Shown piece after piece: positions 1-7,496 of a stretch of DNA of 64,000 bases. Position 1 is the first letter of the stretch. Each line of letters begins with the position of its first letter. The position numbers were made by a program, and so were the translations under genes. The notes under the pieces were generated by a model. That model had not been told where the DNA came from. It was given only the letters and a program-made list of their open reading frames with translations, and did not search any database. Origin of the DNA: Skermanella mucosa (lineage in GTDB: Bacteria > Pseudomonadota > Alphaproteobacteria > Azospirillales > Azospirillaceae); contig NZ_CP086106.1 in NCBI RefSeq assembly GCF_016765655.2, forward strand, positions 3,220,501-3,284,500, given 5' to 3'.

Positions 1-482
1 ACATTTCCGAGCAGACCAACCTGCTGGCTCTCAACGCCACGATCGAGGCGGCGCGGGCCGGGGAGGCCGGCAAGGGCTTCGCCGTCGTCGCCAACGAGGT
101 GAAGAACCTGGCCTCCCAGGCGGCCCGCGCGACAGAGGAAATCTCCGCCCGGATCGACGGCATCCGCCATGAAACCCTGAACGCGACCGAAGCGATCCGG
201 GGCATCTCCTCGATCATCGAGCAGATGGATGTCGCGACCGGGTCGGTCGCCGGTGCCGTCGAGCAGCAGCGCAGCGCCACGCGCGAGATCGCCCAGACCA
301 CCCAGAACGTCTCGGGCAGCGTCGACCGAATCGGCAGCGACATCGCGATGGTCAGCGACCATGCCCGCGAGACGGAGACGGTCGCCCGCGAACTGCAGCG
401 GGCTGCCGAACGTCTGGGCGGCGAGGCGACGGAAATGGAACGTACCGTTAACGATTTCATCGCCTCTATCAGGTCAATCTGA
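1..482 (+). CDS. Methyl-accepting chemotaxis protein, C-terminal part
   Basis: This is the end of a chemoreceptor that begins before the window; it is read from base 3 and stops at 480-482. The first residues visible ([20 protein letters not shown]) are the conserved hairpin tip of the receptor signalling domain, which contacts CheA and CheW. They are followed by [15 protein letters not shown], the returning arm of the same hairpin. The remaining 120 or so residues are the descending coiled coil, rich in A, E, S and Q. No pentapeptide CheR tether is seen at the C-terminus, which ends FIASIRSI. The sensory and HAMP parts lie upstream, so the ligand cannot be guessed. The family is certain. Confidence 0.95.
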   Translation, partial: ISEQTNLLALNATIEAARAGEAGKGFAVVANEVKNLASQAARATEEISARIDGIRHETLNATEAIRGISSIIEQMDVATGSVAGAVEQQRSATREIAQTTQNVSGSVDRIGSDIAMVSDHARETETVARELQRAAERLGGEATEMERTVNDFIASIRSI

Positions 483-563
483 TGCCGCATGGAGTGTCGG
501 GGCGTTGATCGTCCCGACGCGACGTGGCGAAGCGTCGGATTTCCTTTGGCAGCACTCTTCAGC

Positions 564-2180
564 ATGACTTCAGCACTTCTGTCGAACCATCCTCCGGGCC
601 ATGACTTCATGGTGATGGGTCATGATCCCTATCTCGTGATCCTCGCCGGCGTGATCTCCCTTTTCTCCTGCTATACCGCGTTGACCCTGCTGGCCCATGC
701 ACGGGGCGCCGCGGACGCAAAGCCGGGCAATCGGCCAGCCTTCCGGTGGCCGCAGAGATGGGCATGGTGCGCCGCCGCTGGTTCGGTCGCCGGTTGCGGA
801 GCATGGGCTACGCATTTCGTCGCCATGCTGGCCTGGCTGCCCGGCGTCCAGATCGGATACGACCTGAAGCTGACGCTGCTGTCGATCGTCGTCGCGATCG
901 CCGGCGCGGGGCTGGGCTTCTCCCTTGCTCTGCCTCGGCATGCATTCGCCATGCGGGGCGGTGCCATCACGGGCGCCGCCGTGGCCGCCATGCATTTCAT
1001 CGGCATGGCGGCGATCCATGCGCCGGCCCGGCTCTCCTACGGCTTCCTGGAAGTCGGCGTCTCGGTGGCGCTGAGCGTCGGCCTCGGCATGGCGGCGTTC
1101 CACCTTATCGCCCGTCCGGGAGCGTCGCGTCGGTACCTTGGCACGCTGACCTTGGCCGCCGCGATCTGCAGCCTGCATTTCACGGCGATGCTGGGCGTCA
1201 CGGTCGAACCGGATTCTTCCACGGCAATACCGGACTATGTGATCGCGCCGCGGTCCCTGGCCATAGCCGTGGCGGCGGTGACCATCACCATCATCACCTT
1301 CGGCCTCGCCGGCTCGCTCCTCGACCAGCATCTCGCGTCCCGGGCCGAGCGTGAGGCAAGGCGCCTGCGCCGCTACGTCGCGGAACTGGAGGCGACCCAG
1401 CGGGAGCTGCGGTCCACCGCCCGCGACCTGACCGAGGCGCTCGATGCCGCCGCCGCCGCGAGCCAGGCGAAGTCGCAATTCCTCGCCACCATGAGCCACG
1501 AGTTGCGCACGCCGCTGAACGCGGTGATCGGCTTCGCCGACCTGATGGTCAAGGAAGCATACGGGCCGCTGGGAGACGAACGATACCGTGACTACTCGGG
1601 CATCATCCGGGACAGCGGCTCCCATCTTCTCAGCCTGATCAACGATGTGCTCGACATATCCAAGCTCGACGCCAACCGGCTCGAACTGGTCGAAGACACG
1701 GTGGATGTCCGCCGGATGCTGACCGACGCCGTGCAGATGATCAGCGGGCAGGCCGACAAGGCGCAGCTGACTCTTTCCTGCCGACCGCCGTCGCCCGGCG
1801 TCCGGCTCCGCGCCGATGCCCGCCGGATGCGGCAGATCCTGTTGAACCTGCTGTCGAACGCCGTCAAGTTCACGCCGTCCGGCGGGTCCATCAGCATCAC
1901 CGCGGAATCCTGCGGCGAAGGTTTCGAGATCGCCATCCGGGACACGGGGATCGGCATCGCCTCGGACGACATCCCGATCGCCCTGGAGCGGTTCGGCCAG
2001 ATCGACAGCCGGTTCTGCCGCCGATACGAGGGTACGGGCCTGGGGCTGCCGCTGGCGAAGCGCCTGATGGAGCTCCACGGCGGAACGCTGGACCTGGTCA
2101 GCGAAGTCGGATCGGGCACGCGGGTATCCTGCCGTTTCCCGGCGGAGCGGATCGTCGCCCTGGCTGAGGCCGGCTACTGA
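564..2180 (+). CDS. MHYT-domain membrane histidine kinase
   Basis: This is an inner-membrane sensor kinase. The N-terminal 250 residues are hydrophobic with three MHYT-type motifs (ATHFVAML, MHFIGMAAI, LHFTAMLGV), a domain proposed to bind copper and sense a diatomic gas. A coiled coil follows (RAEREARRLRRYVAELEATQ). Then comes a HisKA domain with the phospho-acceptor H in FLATMSHELRTPLN, and a HATPase domain with N box (LLNLLSNAVKFTP), G1 box (DTGIGIA) and G2 box (GTGLGLPLAKRL). There is no receiver domain and no adjacent response regulator, so it is an orphan kinase here. I chose the ATG at 564; in-frame ATGs at 609 and 615 (MGHDPYLVILAG) are equally good and fit the usual short N-terminus of this family. 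The gene lies 81 bp after the chemoreceptor. Confidence 0.9.
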   Translation: MTSALLSNHPPGHDFMVMGHDPYLVILAGVISLFSCYTALTLLAHARGAADAKPGNRPAFRWPQRWAWCAAAGSVAGCGAWATHFVAMLAWLPGVQIGYDLKLTLLSIVVAIAGAGLGFSLALPRHAFAMRGGAITGAAVAAMHFIGMAAIHAPARLSYGFLEVGVSVALSVGLGMAAFHLIARPGASRRYLGTLTLAAAICSLHFTAMLGVTVEPDSSTAIPDYVIAPRSLAIAVAAVTITIITFGLAGSLLDQHLASRAEREARRLRRYVAELEATQRELRSTARDLTEALDAAAAASQAKSQFLATMSHELRTPLNAVIGFADLMVKEAYGPLGDERYRDYSGIIRDSGSHLLSLINDVLDISKLDANRLELVEDTVDVRRMLTDAVQMISGQADKAQLTLSCRPPSPGVRLRADARRMRQILLNLLSNAVKFTPSGGSISITAESCGEGFEIAIRDTGIGIASDDIPIALERFGQIDSRFCRRYEGTGLGLPLAKRLMELHGGTLDLVSEVGSGTRVSCRFPAERIVALAEAGY

Positions 2181-2189
2181 CGGCCGGCC

Positions 2190-2507
2190 CTATCCGACAC
2201 TGAAGAAGCGACGTTTGGGCAGCCGCAGCACATGGTCCGGTGCCGTCGCGTGGAAGGCCCGCACGGCTTCGGCGATGCGGCGCGCGAGGATATCGGTCAT
2301 GTCCAGATGGTTGGCCGCCTTGTCCGGCAGGACGATGTCGATGTTGTGGTCGCGGCCGAACGCGGTCGTCTTCACCACCACATGCTCGAGCCGAGGCTGA
2401 AGATGGAGGGCGAGCTTCTGGGCATAGTCCAGGGGATCGAACTGGTCGTCCCGGTGTCGATCCGCATTCAGCTTGGCCGTGCTGAGGGTTATTTCGATCT
2501 TGATCAT
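2190..2507 (-). CDS. Conserved hypothetical protein, 105 aa
   Basis: This is a small soluble protein that I do not recognise. It begins MIKIEITLSTAKLNADRHRD and ends with a basic tail (RLPKRRFFSVG). The predicted pattern is a short beta strand, then amphipathic segments (LDYAQKLALHLQPRL, DILARRIAEAVRAF). There are no cysteines, membrane segments or known motif. It sits convergent with the histidine kinase (9 bp between stops) and divergent from serA. Codon use is typical of the neighbours, which supports a real gene. Function unknown. Confidence 0.6.
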   Translation of the reverse strand: MIKIEITLSTAKLNADRHRDDQFDPLDYAQKLALHLQPRLEHVVVKTTAFGRDHNIDIVLPDKAANHLDMTDILARRIAEAVRAFHATAPDHVLRLPKRRFFSVG

Positions 2508-2725
2508 GTCGTTCTCGACATCAGGTGCCGCGGGGTGCCCACCATCCCTGGATTATCGACCCGATCCCTCAACAAATCCTTTCCCGCCGGCCCAAGTCCC
2601 CCTTCTGCCATGCCCAGGAGTCGCAGCAGCCAACCACCGTTTGATTCGACGCCTGAAATAAGCAGAATGACGCGCCCGTGGCGCACCCCTTCCGCCCCGA
2701 TCCGGCCCATCGCGTGGAAACTGAA

Positions 2726-3970
2726 ATGTCCAGACTGTCGTTCCCCAAGGAAAAGATCTCGATCCTGCTGCTGGAAGGGATCCACGAGAATGCCGTCGCC
2801 GATCTGGCGGAGCACGGCTACACCAACGTGACCCGGCTCCCCAAGGCGCTGGACGAGGCCGACCTGATCGAGCGCCTGTCCGGCGTCCACATGGTCGGGA
2901 TCCGGTCGCGCTCGCAACTGACGGAGACGGTGCTGCGCCAGGCCGACAAGCTGATGGCGATCGGCTGCTTCTGCATCGGCACCAACCAGGTGGACCTCAA
3001 CACCGCCCGGCGGCTCGGCATACCCGTCTTCAACGCCCCGCACAGCAACACCCGCAGCGTCGCCGAACTGGTGATGGGCGAGATCATCATGCTGATGCGC
3101 GGGATCTGGGACAAGTCGCGGATCGTCCACGAGGGCGGCTGGGTCAAGTCGGCGAAGGACAGCTACGAGATCCGCGGCAAGGTGCTGGGCATCGTCGGCT
3201 ACGGCCACATCGGCACGCAGCTCTCGATCATCGCCGAGGCGCTCGGCATGCGCGTCCGCTTCTTCGACATCCAGAAGAAGCTGGCCCTGGGCAACGCCCA
3301 GCAGTGCCGCACCCTGGACGAGCTGCTGACCCTCTCGGACGTGGTCAGCCTGCATGTTCCCGACACCCCGCAGACCCGCGACATGATCGGGCCGGAACAG
3401 CTCCGCGCCATGAAGAAGGGTGCCTACCTGATCAACGCGGCGCGCGGCAGCATCATCGACATCGACGCGCTGGCCTCCGCGCTGAAGTCGGGCCATCTGC
3501 GCGGCGCCGCAATCGACGTCTTCCCGGTCGAGCCGGCGAGCGACGCCGAGGAGTTCGCCAGCCCGCTCCGCGGCCTGCCCAACGTGATTCTGACCCCGCA
3601 TATCGGCGGATCGACCATGGAGGCGCAGGCCAACATCGGGAACGAGGTGGCGCGCAAGCTGATCGAGTATTCGGACAACGGTTCCACCATGGGCGCCGTC
3701 AACTTCCCGGAAGTCCAGCTGCCCGTCCGCGAAAGCGGGGTCCGCTTCCTGCACATCCACGCAAACGTTCCCGGCGTTCTGCGGAAGCTGAACGAGGTCT
3801 TCGCGTCGCGCGGCCTCAACATGGCGGCCCAGTATCTCCAGACCGATCCGTCCATCGGTTACGTCGTGTTCGACGTCGACGGCGAAGTGGACGACCAGGA
3901 GATCCTGGCCGACATGCGCACCATCGACGGCACGCTGCGCAGCCGCGTGCTCTACGACCGGCGGCGCTGA
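2726..3970 (+). CDS. serA: D-3-phosphoglycerate dehydrogenase
   Basis: This enzyme carries out the first step of the phosphorylated serine pathway: oxidation of 3-phosphoglycerate to 3-phosphohydroxypyruvate with NAD, in the cytoplasm. At 414 aa it has the length and near line-by-line pattern of the E. coli-type SerA. Visible are the substrate region (AIGCFCIGTNQVDL, NAPHSNTRSVAELV), the Rossmann fold (GIVGYGHIGTQL), the catalytic Arg (INAARGSIIDID), Glu (DVFPVEPAS) and His (LTPHIGGST). A C-terminal ACT domain (FLHIHANVPGVLRKLNEVF, then AAQYLQTDPSIGYVVFDVD) is the serine-binding regulatory domain. I chose the ATG at 2726; a GTG at 2714 is in frame. The upstream frame stays open but looks non-coding. 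Confidence 0.95.
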   Translation: MSRLSFPKEKISILLLEGIHENAVADLAEHGYTNVTRLPKALDEADLIERLSGVHMVGIRSRSQLTETVLRQADKLMAIGCFCIGTNQVDLNTARRLGIPVFNAPHSNTRSVAELVMGEIIMLMRGIWDKSRIVHEGGWVKSAKDSYEIRGKVLGIVGYGHIGTQLSIIAEALGMRVRFFDIQKKLALGNAQQCRTLDELLTLSDVVSLHVPDTPQTRDMIGPEQLRAMKKGAYLINAARGSIIDIDALASALKSGHLRGAAIDVFPVEPASDAEEFASPLRGLPNVILTPHIGGSTMEAQANIGNEVARKLIEYSDNGSTMGAVNFPEVQLPVRESGVRFLHIHANVPGVLRKLNEVFASRGLNMAAQYLQTDPSIGYVVFDVDGEVDDQEILADMRTIDGTLRSRVLYDRRR

Positions 3971-3988
3971 ACCAGCCCGGGATCGTTC

Positions 3989-5359
3989 CTAAAGCAGCCG
4001 CTCCGCCGTTCCGACCCGCTCATCTTTCCCGGCCTCGACCTCGTCCTCGGGTTCGTGCAGCGGGCTCCGCACCGACACGCCGTCGGGGTTGGCCCCGGTG
4101 CCGACCCGACGGGGATCGCGCCGGCGCCAGCGGGCTTCCAATCGGTTCATCACCGGGGTCACGGAAACACCGTGGACCAGGATGGACACGGCGACGACGA
4201 ACCCGGTCACCGCCCACAGCAGTTCCTGTTCGGCCAGTTCCGTGTGGTTGACCGCATAGGCCAGATAATAGAACGACCCGATGCCCCGGATGCCGAAGAA
4301 CCCGATGACGGCACGTTCCGACAGGGGCATGTGGGTTCCGGCAAGGCCGATCAGGCCGGCCACGGGGCGGACCACGAACAGGAACGCCAGCCCCGCGACC
4401 ACGGCCTGCCATGTCAGGGCACTGAGCAACCCCCCGGCGATCGCCCCGCCGAACAGGACCAGCACGACCATCATCAGCAACTTCTCGATCTGTTCGGAGA
4501 AGGTGTGCAGCGACTCATTGAAGTCGTGAGACCGCTCGGTGTGCCGGAGCGTGGTGGCGGCGACGAAGACCGCCAGGAACCCGTAGCCGTGGACCAGCTC
4601 GGTCACGCCATATGACACCAGCGTGATCCCGAGTGCCGCCAGCCCTTCACGCGTATCGGCGATCCGCGCCTGGTCGGGCAGCCTGAACACCAGGAAACCC
4701 AGGAAACGGCCGACCGCCCATCCGACCGCCACGCCGGCGGCGAGCTTCCACAGGACATCGTCCAGCAACCATTCCACGGTCCACCAGCCGGGCCCGGCAC
4801 TGCCCGCGGCGGAGGCGGCGGCCATGGCGATCGCGAGATGGGTGAAGGGAAAGGCCAGCCCGTCGTTCAACCCTGCCTCGGATGTCAGGCTGAAGCGAAT
4901 CTCGTCCTCGCCGCCCGACCGGGGAGGCCCGACCTGGATATCGGAGGCCAGTACCGGATCGGTCGGAGCGAGCACCGCTCCCAGCAGGATGGCCGCCGGC
5001 AGCGAAAGCCCCAGCGTCCAGACGCCGATCAGCGCGATGCCCGCGATCGACAGCGGCATGGTTACCGCGAGCAGCAGCCAGGTCGTGCGCCAGCGCCTCC
5101 AGCCTACCGGCCTGTCGAGCTTCAGCCCGGCGCCGAGCAAGGCGATGATAACCACCAGTTCGGTGATGCGTTCGATGAAGGTGGACTGGGCGACGAAGTC
5201 GGGATCCGAATTGACGCCGGGAGCGATGAACAATCCCAGTCCGAGCAGTACGCAGAAGATCGGCAGCGACAGGGGCAGGCCACGCAGCAGCATCGGCAAC
5301 CACGCGATGCCGAGGATGACCAGGCCCAGGCCGGTCAGCAGGGTGATGTAGGGATCCAT
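3989..5359 (-). CDS. CPA1-type Na+(K+)/H+ antiporter, NhaP-like
   Basis: This is an inner-membrane cation/proton exchanger of about 456 residues with 12-13 hydrophobic segments and a short charged cytoplasmic tail (ARWRRRDPRRVG onward). Family motifs are clear: APTDPVLASDI and LTSEAGLNDGLAFPF, which carry the conserved acidic and Asn residues of the ion site, and GIRGIGSFYYLAYA late in the protein. The start is placed at MDPYITLLTGLGLVILG (5359), because the 40 residues of open frame before it are polar and rich in Cys/Gly. The gene converges with serA, with 18 bp between stops, and diverges from the helicase gene. The ion preference cannot be read from sequence. Confidence 0.88.
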   Translation of the reverse strand: MDPYITLLTGLGLVILGIAWLPMLLRGLPLSLPIFCVLLGLGLFIAPGVNSDPDFVAQSTFIERITELVVIIALLGAGLKLDRPVGWRRWRTTWLLLAVTMPLSIAGIALIGVWTLGLSLPAAILLGAVLAPTDPVLASDIQVGPPRSGGEDEIRFSLTSEAGLNDGLAFPFTHLAIAMAAASAAGSAGPGWWTVEWLLDDVLWKLAAGVAVGWAVGRFLGFLVFRLPDQARIADTREGLAALGITLVSYGVTELVHGYGFLAVFVAATTLRHTERSHDFNESLHTFSEQIEKLLMMVVLVLFGGAIAGGLLSALTWQAVVAGLAFLFVVRPVAGLIGLAGTHMPLSERAVIGFFGIRGIGSFYYLAYAVNHTELAEQELLWAVTGFVVAVSILVHGVSVTPVMNRLEARWRRRDPRRVGTGANPDGVSVRSPLHEPEDEVEAGKDERVGTAERLL

Positions 5360-5481
5360 GAACCTTTTTGCGCATTCCGGTGATGTACCACTTCCAACAC
5401 ATGGCGCGCCGCTCTGTGCCGCGAGATGCCACCGTGCCCGTACTCCCGGCACTTCCCCACAACAGTTAGTGTACCGCAACC

Positions 5482-5509
5482 TTGAATAATACTATGTTCA
5501 TGGTATGTT
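5482..5509 (+). promoter_or_regulatory. Candidate promoter with dyad, antiporter/helicase intergenic region
   Basis: TTGAAT (5482-5487), a 16-bp spacer and TATGTT (5504-5509) resemble a sigma-70 promoter reading toward the helicase gene 40 bp downstream. The stretch is AT-rich against a high-GC background. A 16-bp dyad (tactatgttcatggta, 5490-5505) overlaps the spacer and -10 and could be an operator. It is seen by eye only. Confidence 0.35.
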
Positions 5510-5548
5510 GCAGCCTGCCCTCGCCTTCCGGGAGCCAGTCCGAAGCGC

Positions 5549-7387
5549 ATGACCCGGCCCTTCCGCCGTCATCAGGAAATGGTCAGCAACATCGTCCGCG
5601 CCATCGCCGGGCGCCAGACCGATGTGCGCGACATCCTCGCGGCGGTAACGCCGGGCGGCGGGAAGAGCCTGCTGCCGGTCATCGCCGCGGCCCGCCTGAT
5701 CGAGGCGGGCGTCGCCGAGCGGGTCTGCTGGATCGTCCCCCGCGACAGCCTAAGGCTTCAGGCGGAAGAGGCGTTCATCGACCCGGTATGGCGTACGGCC
5801 CTGGGACACCGCCTGACCGTGCGGGCGGCCGAGAACGCTCCCGATCCCTGCCGCGGCTTGCAGGGCTACGTCACCACGTACCAGGCGGTCGCGGCCGCGC
5901 CCGAGCTTCACCTGGCCGAGTTCCAGCGCCACAAGTACCTGCTGGCGATCGACGAGCTCCACCATCTGCCGGCCCTTTCGGACCACGACAACCTGATCAA
6001 TGCCGCCGACGAAACGGCATGGAGCCACAGCATCCTGCCGCTGCTGGAGCTGTCGGCGGTACGCCTCCTTATGTCCGGCACCTTGCAGAGGACGGACGGC
6101 AAGGCGATCCTGTGGTTGCCGTACAAGCAACCCCAGGGAGCACGGCGGACGCGCGAGATCGACTTCAACGCCGAAAGCTGGGCGATCGTCGGATACAGTC
6201 GTCGGCAAGCCCTGGCCGAGCGCGCCGTCCTGCCGGTCACCTTCGGGGCCCTGGACGGCGATGCGGAATGGCGCGACCCGCTGTCCCAGCAGCGCACCGT
6301 CGACTCCCTGTCCCAGTCGGGGGAACTTGCCCATGACGCGCTTTTCACGGTGCTTCGGACGGAGTTCGCGGACTCCCTGTTGCGGGTCGCCTACCGGGCC
6401 TGCCGCGACCATCGCGCCGCCCGTCGTAAGGCCATGGGCGCCGGCCCGGGCGACGATACCCGCGGGCTCGGCAAGCTGCTGGTCGTTGCCCCCGACCAGG
6501 CGACCGCCTGGCGCTATGTCGAAAGCCTGCGGTCCCGGTTTCCGATAGACCTGCGAGAGATCATGGTGCGGGCCGCCATGAGCGACGTCGCGGACTCCCA
6601 GGAGGCCATCGCGGAGTTCCGCATGCGCCCTTTCCCGGCCATCCTGGTCACGGTATCGATGGCCTACGAGGGGATGGACTGCCCCGAGATCACGCACATC
6701 GCCTGCCTGACCCACATCCGGTCGCGGCCCTGGCTTGAACAGATGATCGCCCGCGCGACGCGGGTGGATCCCCATGCCGGTGACTATGACGGCCAGTCCG
6801 CCCTGGTATACCACCCCGACGACCCGATGTTCCGCAGCTTCCGCCACCAGATCGAGACGGAACAGGGCACCAAGGCCCGGGTGCCCAAGCGCCGCGCCCA
6901 GCATGCCCTGCCGCTCGAAGGCCTCGACCGCGAGCGGGTGCCGGCGATCACGCCGCTGCACTCCAACGCCACGGCGCTGCGGTTCGACACGGTGGCGCCC
7001 GGCCCCGATTTCGGCTCGCCCAGCCCTTCGACACCGGCGGACGGCCTCCACGCCCAGCCCGGCCTGCCGCTGATCGAGCCGCCTTCGATCGCCGAGCACC
7101 GGCTGCGCCAGCGCATCGGGCAGATGGTCGCCGCCCAGGTGATCGAGGACGAGGACGCCCACCTGATCCGCCGAAACTCCGGCTATCACGCCTACAACGC
7201 GATCCTGAAGCGGGTATTGGGCAAAAGCCGCGCCGAAATGACGCTGGCCGAGCTGGAGGCTGCTGTCGGCTGGCTGGAACGCAACCGGCTGAGCGACCAC
7301 TCCGCCCTGATCGACAACGACCCGCAATACCGCTGGTCCTCCTCCAAGCGGGGTGGCACGATCCGCCTCGGCCCCCACAAGTTCTGA
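5549..7387 (+). CDS. SF2 DEAD/DEAH-box helicase-like ATPase
   Basis: This is a 612-residue nucleic-acid-dependent ATPase of the restriction-helicase (ResIII-like) type. Motif I is TPGGGKS (about residues 34-40), motif II is DELHH (about 135), and motif III-like MSGTLQR follows. The second RecA lobe has VTVSMAYEGMDCPEI and QMIARATRVDP, the latter being the arginine-finger motif VI. The C-terminal third holds a linker and a compact helical segment (AYNAILKRVLGKSRAEMTLA) that loosely resembles small helical domains at the ends of phage replication or antirepressor proteins. No nuclease or methyltransferase partner lies nearby. It stands alone between the antiporter and hpnN. Its role, in repair, replication or defence, is not shown by the sequence. 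Confidence 0.8.
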   Translation: MTRPFRRHQEMVSNIVRAIAGRQTDVRDILAAVTPGGGKSLLPVIAAARLIEAGVAERVCWIVPRDSLRLQAEEAFIDPVWRTALGHRLTVRAAENAPDPCRGLQGYVTTYQAVAAAPELHLAEFQRHKYLLAIDELHHLPALSDHDNLINAADETAWSHSILPLLELSAVRLLMSGTLQRTDGKAILWLPYKQPQGARRTREIDFNAESWAIVGYSRRQALAERAVLPVTFGALDGDAEWRDPLSQQRTVDSLSQSGELAHDALFTVLRTEFADSLLRVAYRACRDHRAARRKAMGAGPGDDTRGLGKLLVVAPDQATAWRYVESLRSRFPIDLREIMVRAAMSDVADSQEAIAEFRMRPFPAILVTVSMAYEGMDCPEITHIACLTHIRSRPWLEQMIARATRVDPHAGDYDGQSALVYHPDDPMFRSFRHQIETEQGTKARVPKRRAQHALPLEGLDRERVPAITPLHSNATALRFDTVAPGPDFGSPSPSTPADGLHAQPGLPLIEPPSIAEHRLRQRIGQMVAAQVIEDEDAHLIRRNSGYHAYNAILKRVLGKSRAEMTLAELEAAVGWLERNRLSDHSALIDNDPQYRWSSSKRGGTIRLGPHKF

Positions 7388-7496
7388 TCCCCTCCATTTA
7401 CGGGGCACTCCGCCGCATCGACTTGTTTTAGCAGCCGTGGGCGGCATCTTTGCGCCGTGATCCCGGCCCCGCCATTTCCTTGCCTGGAGCGAGTTC

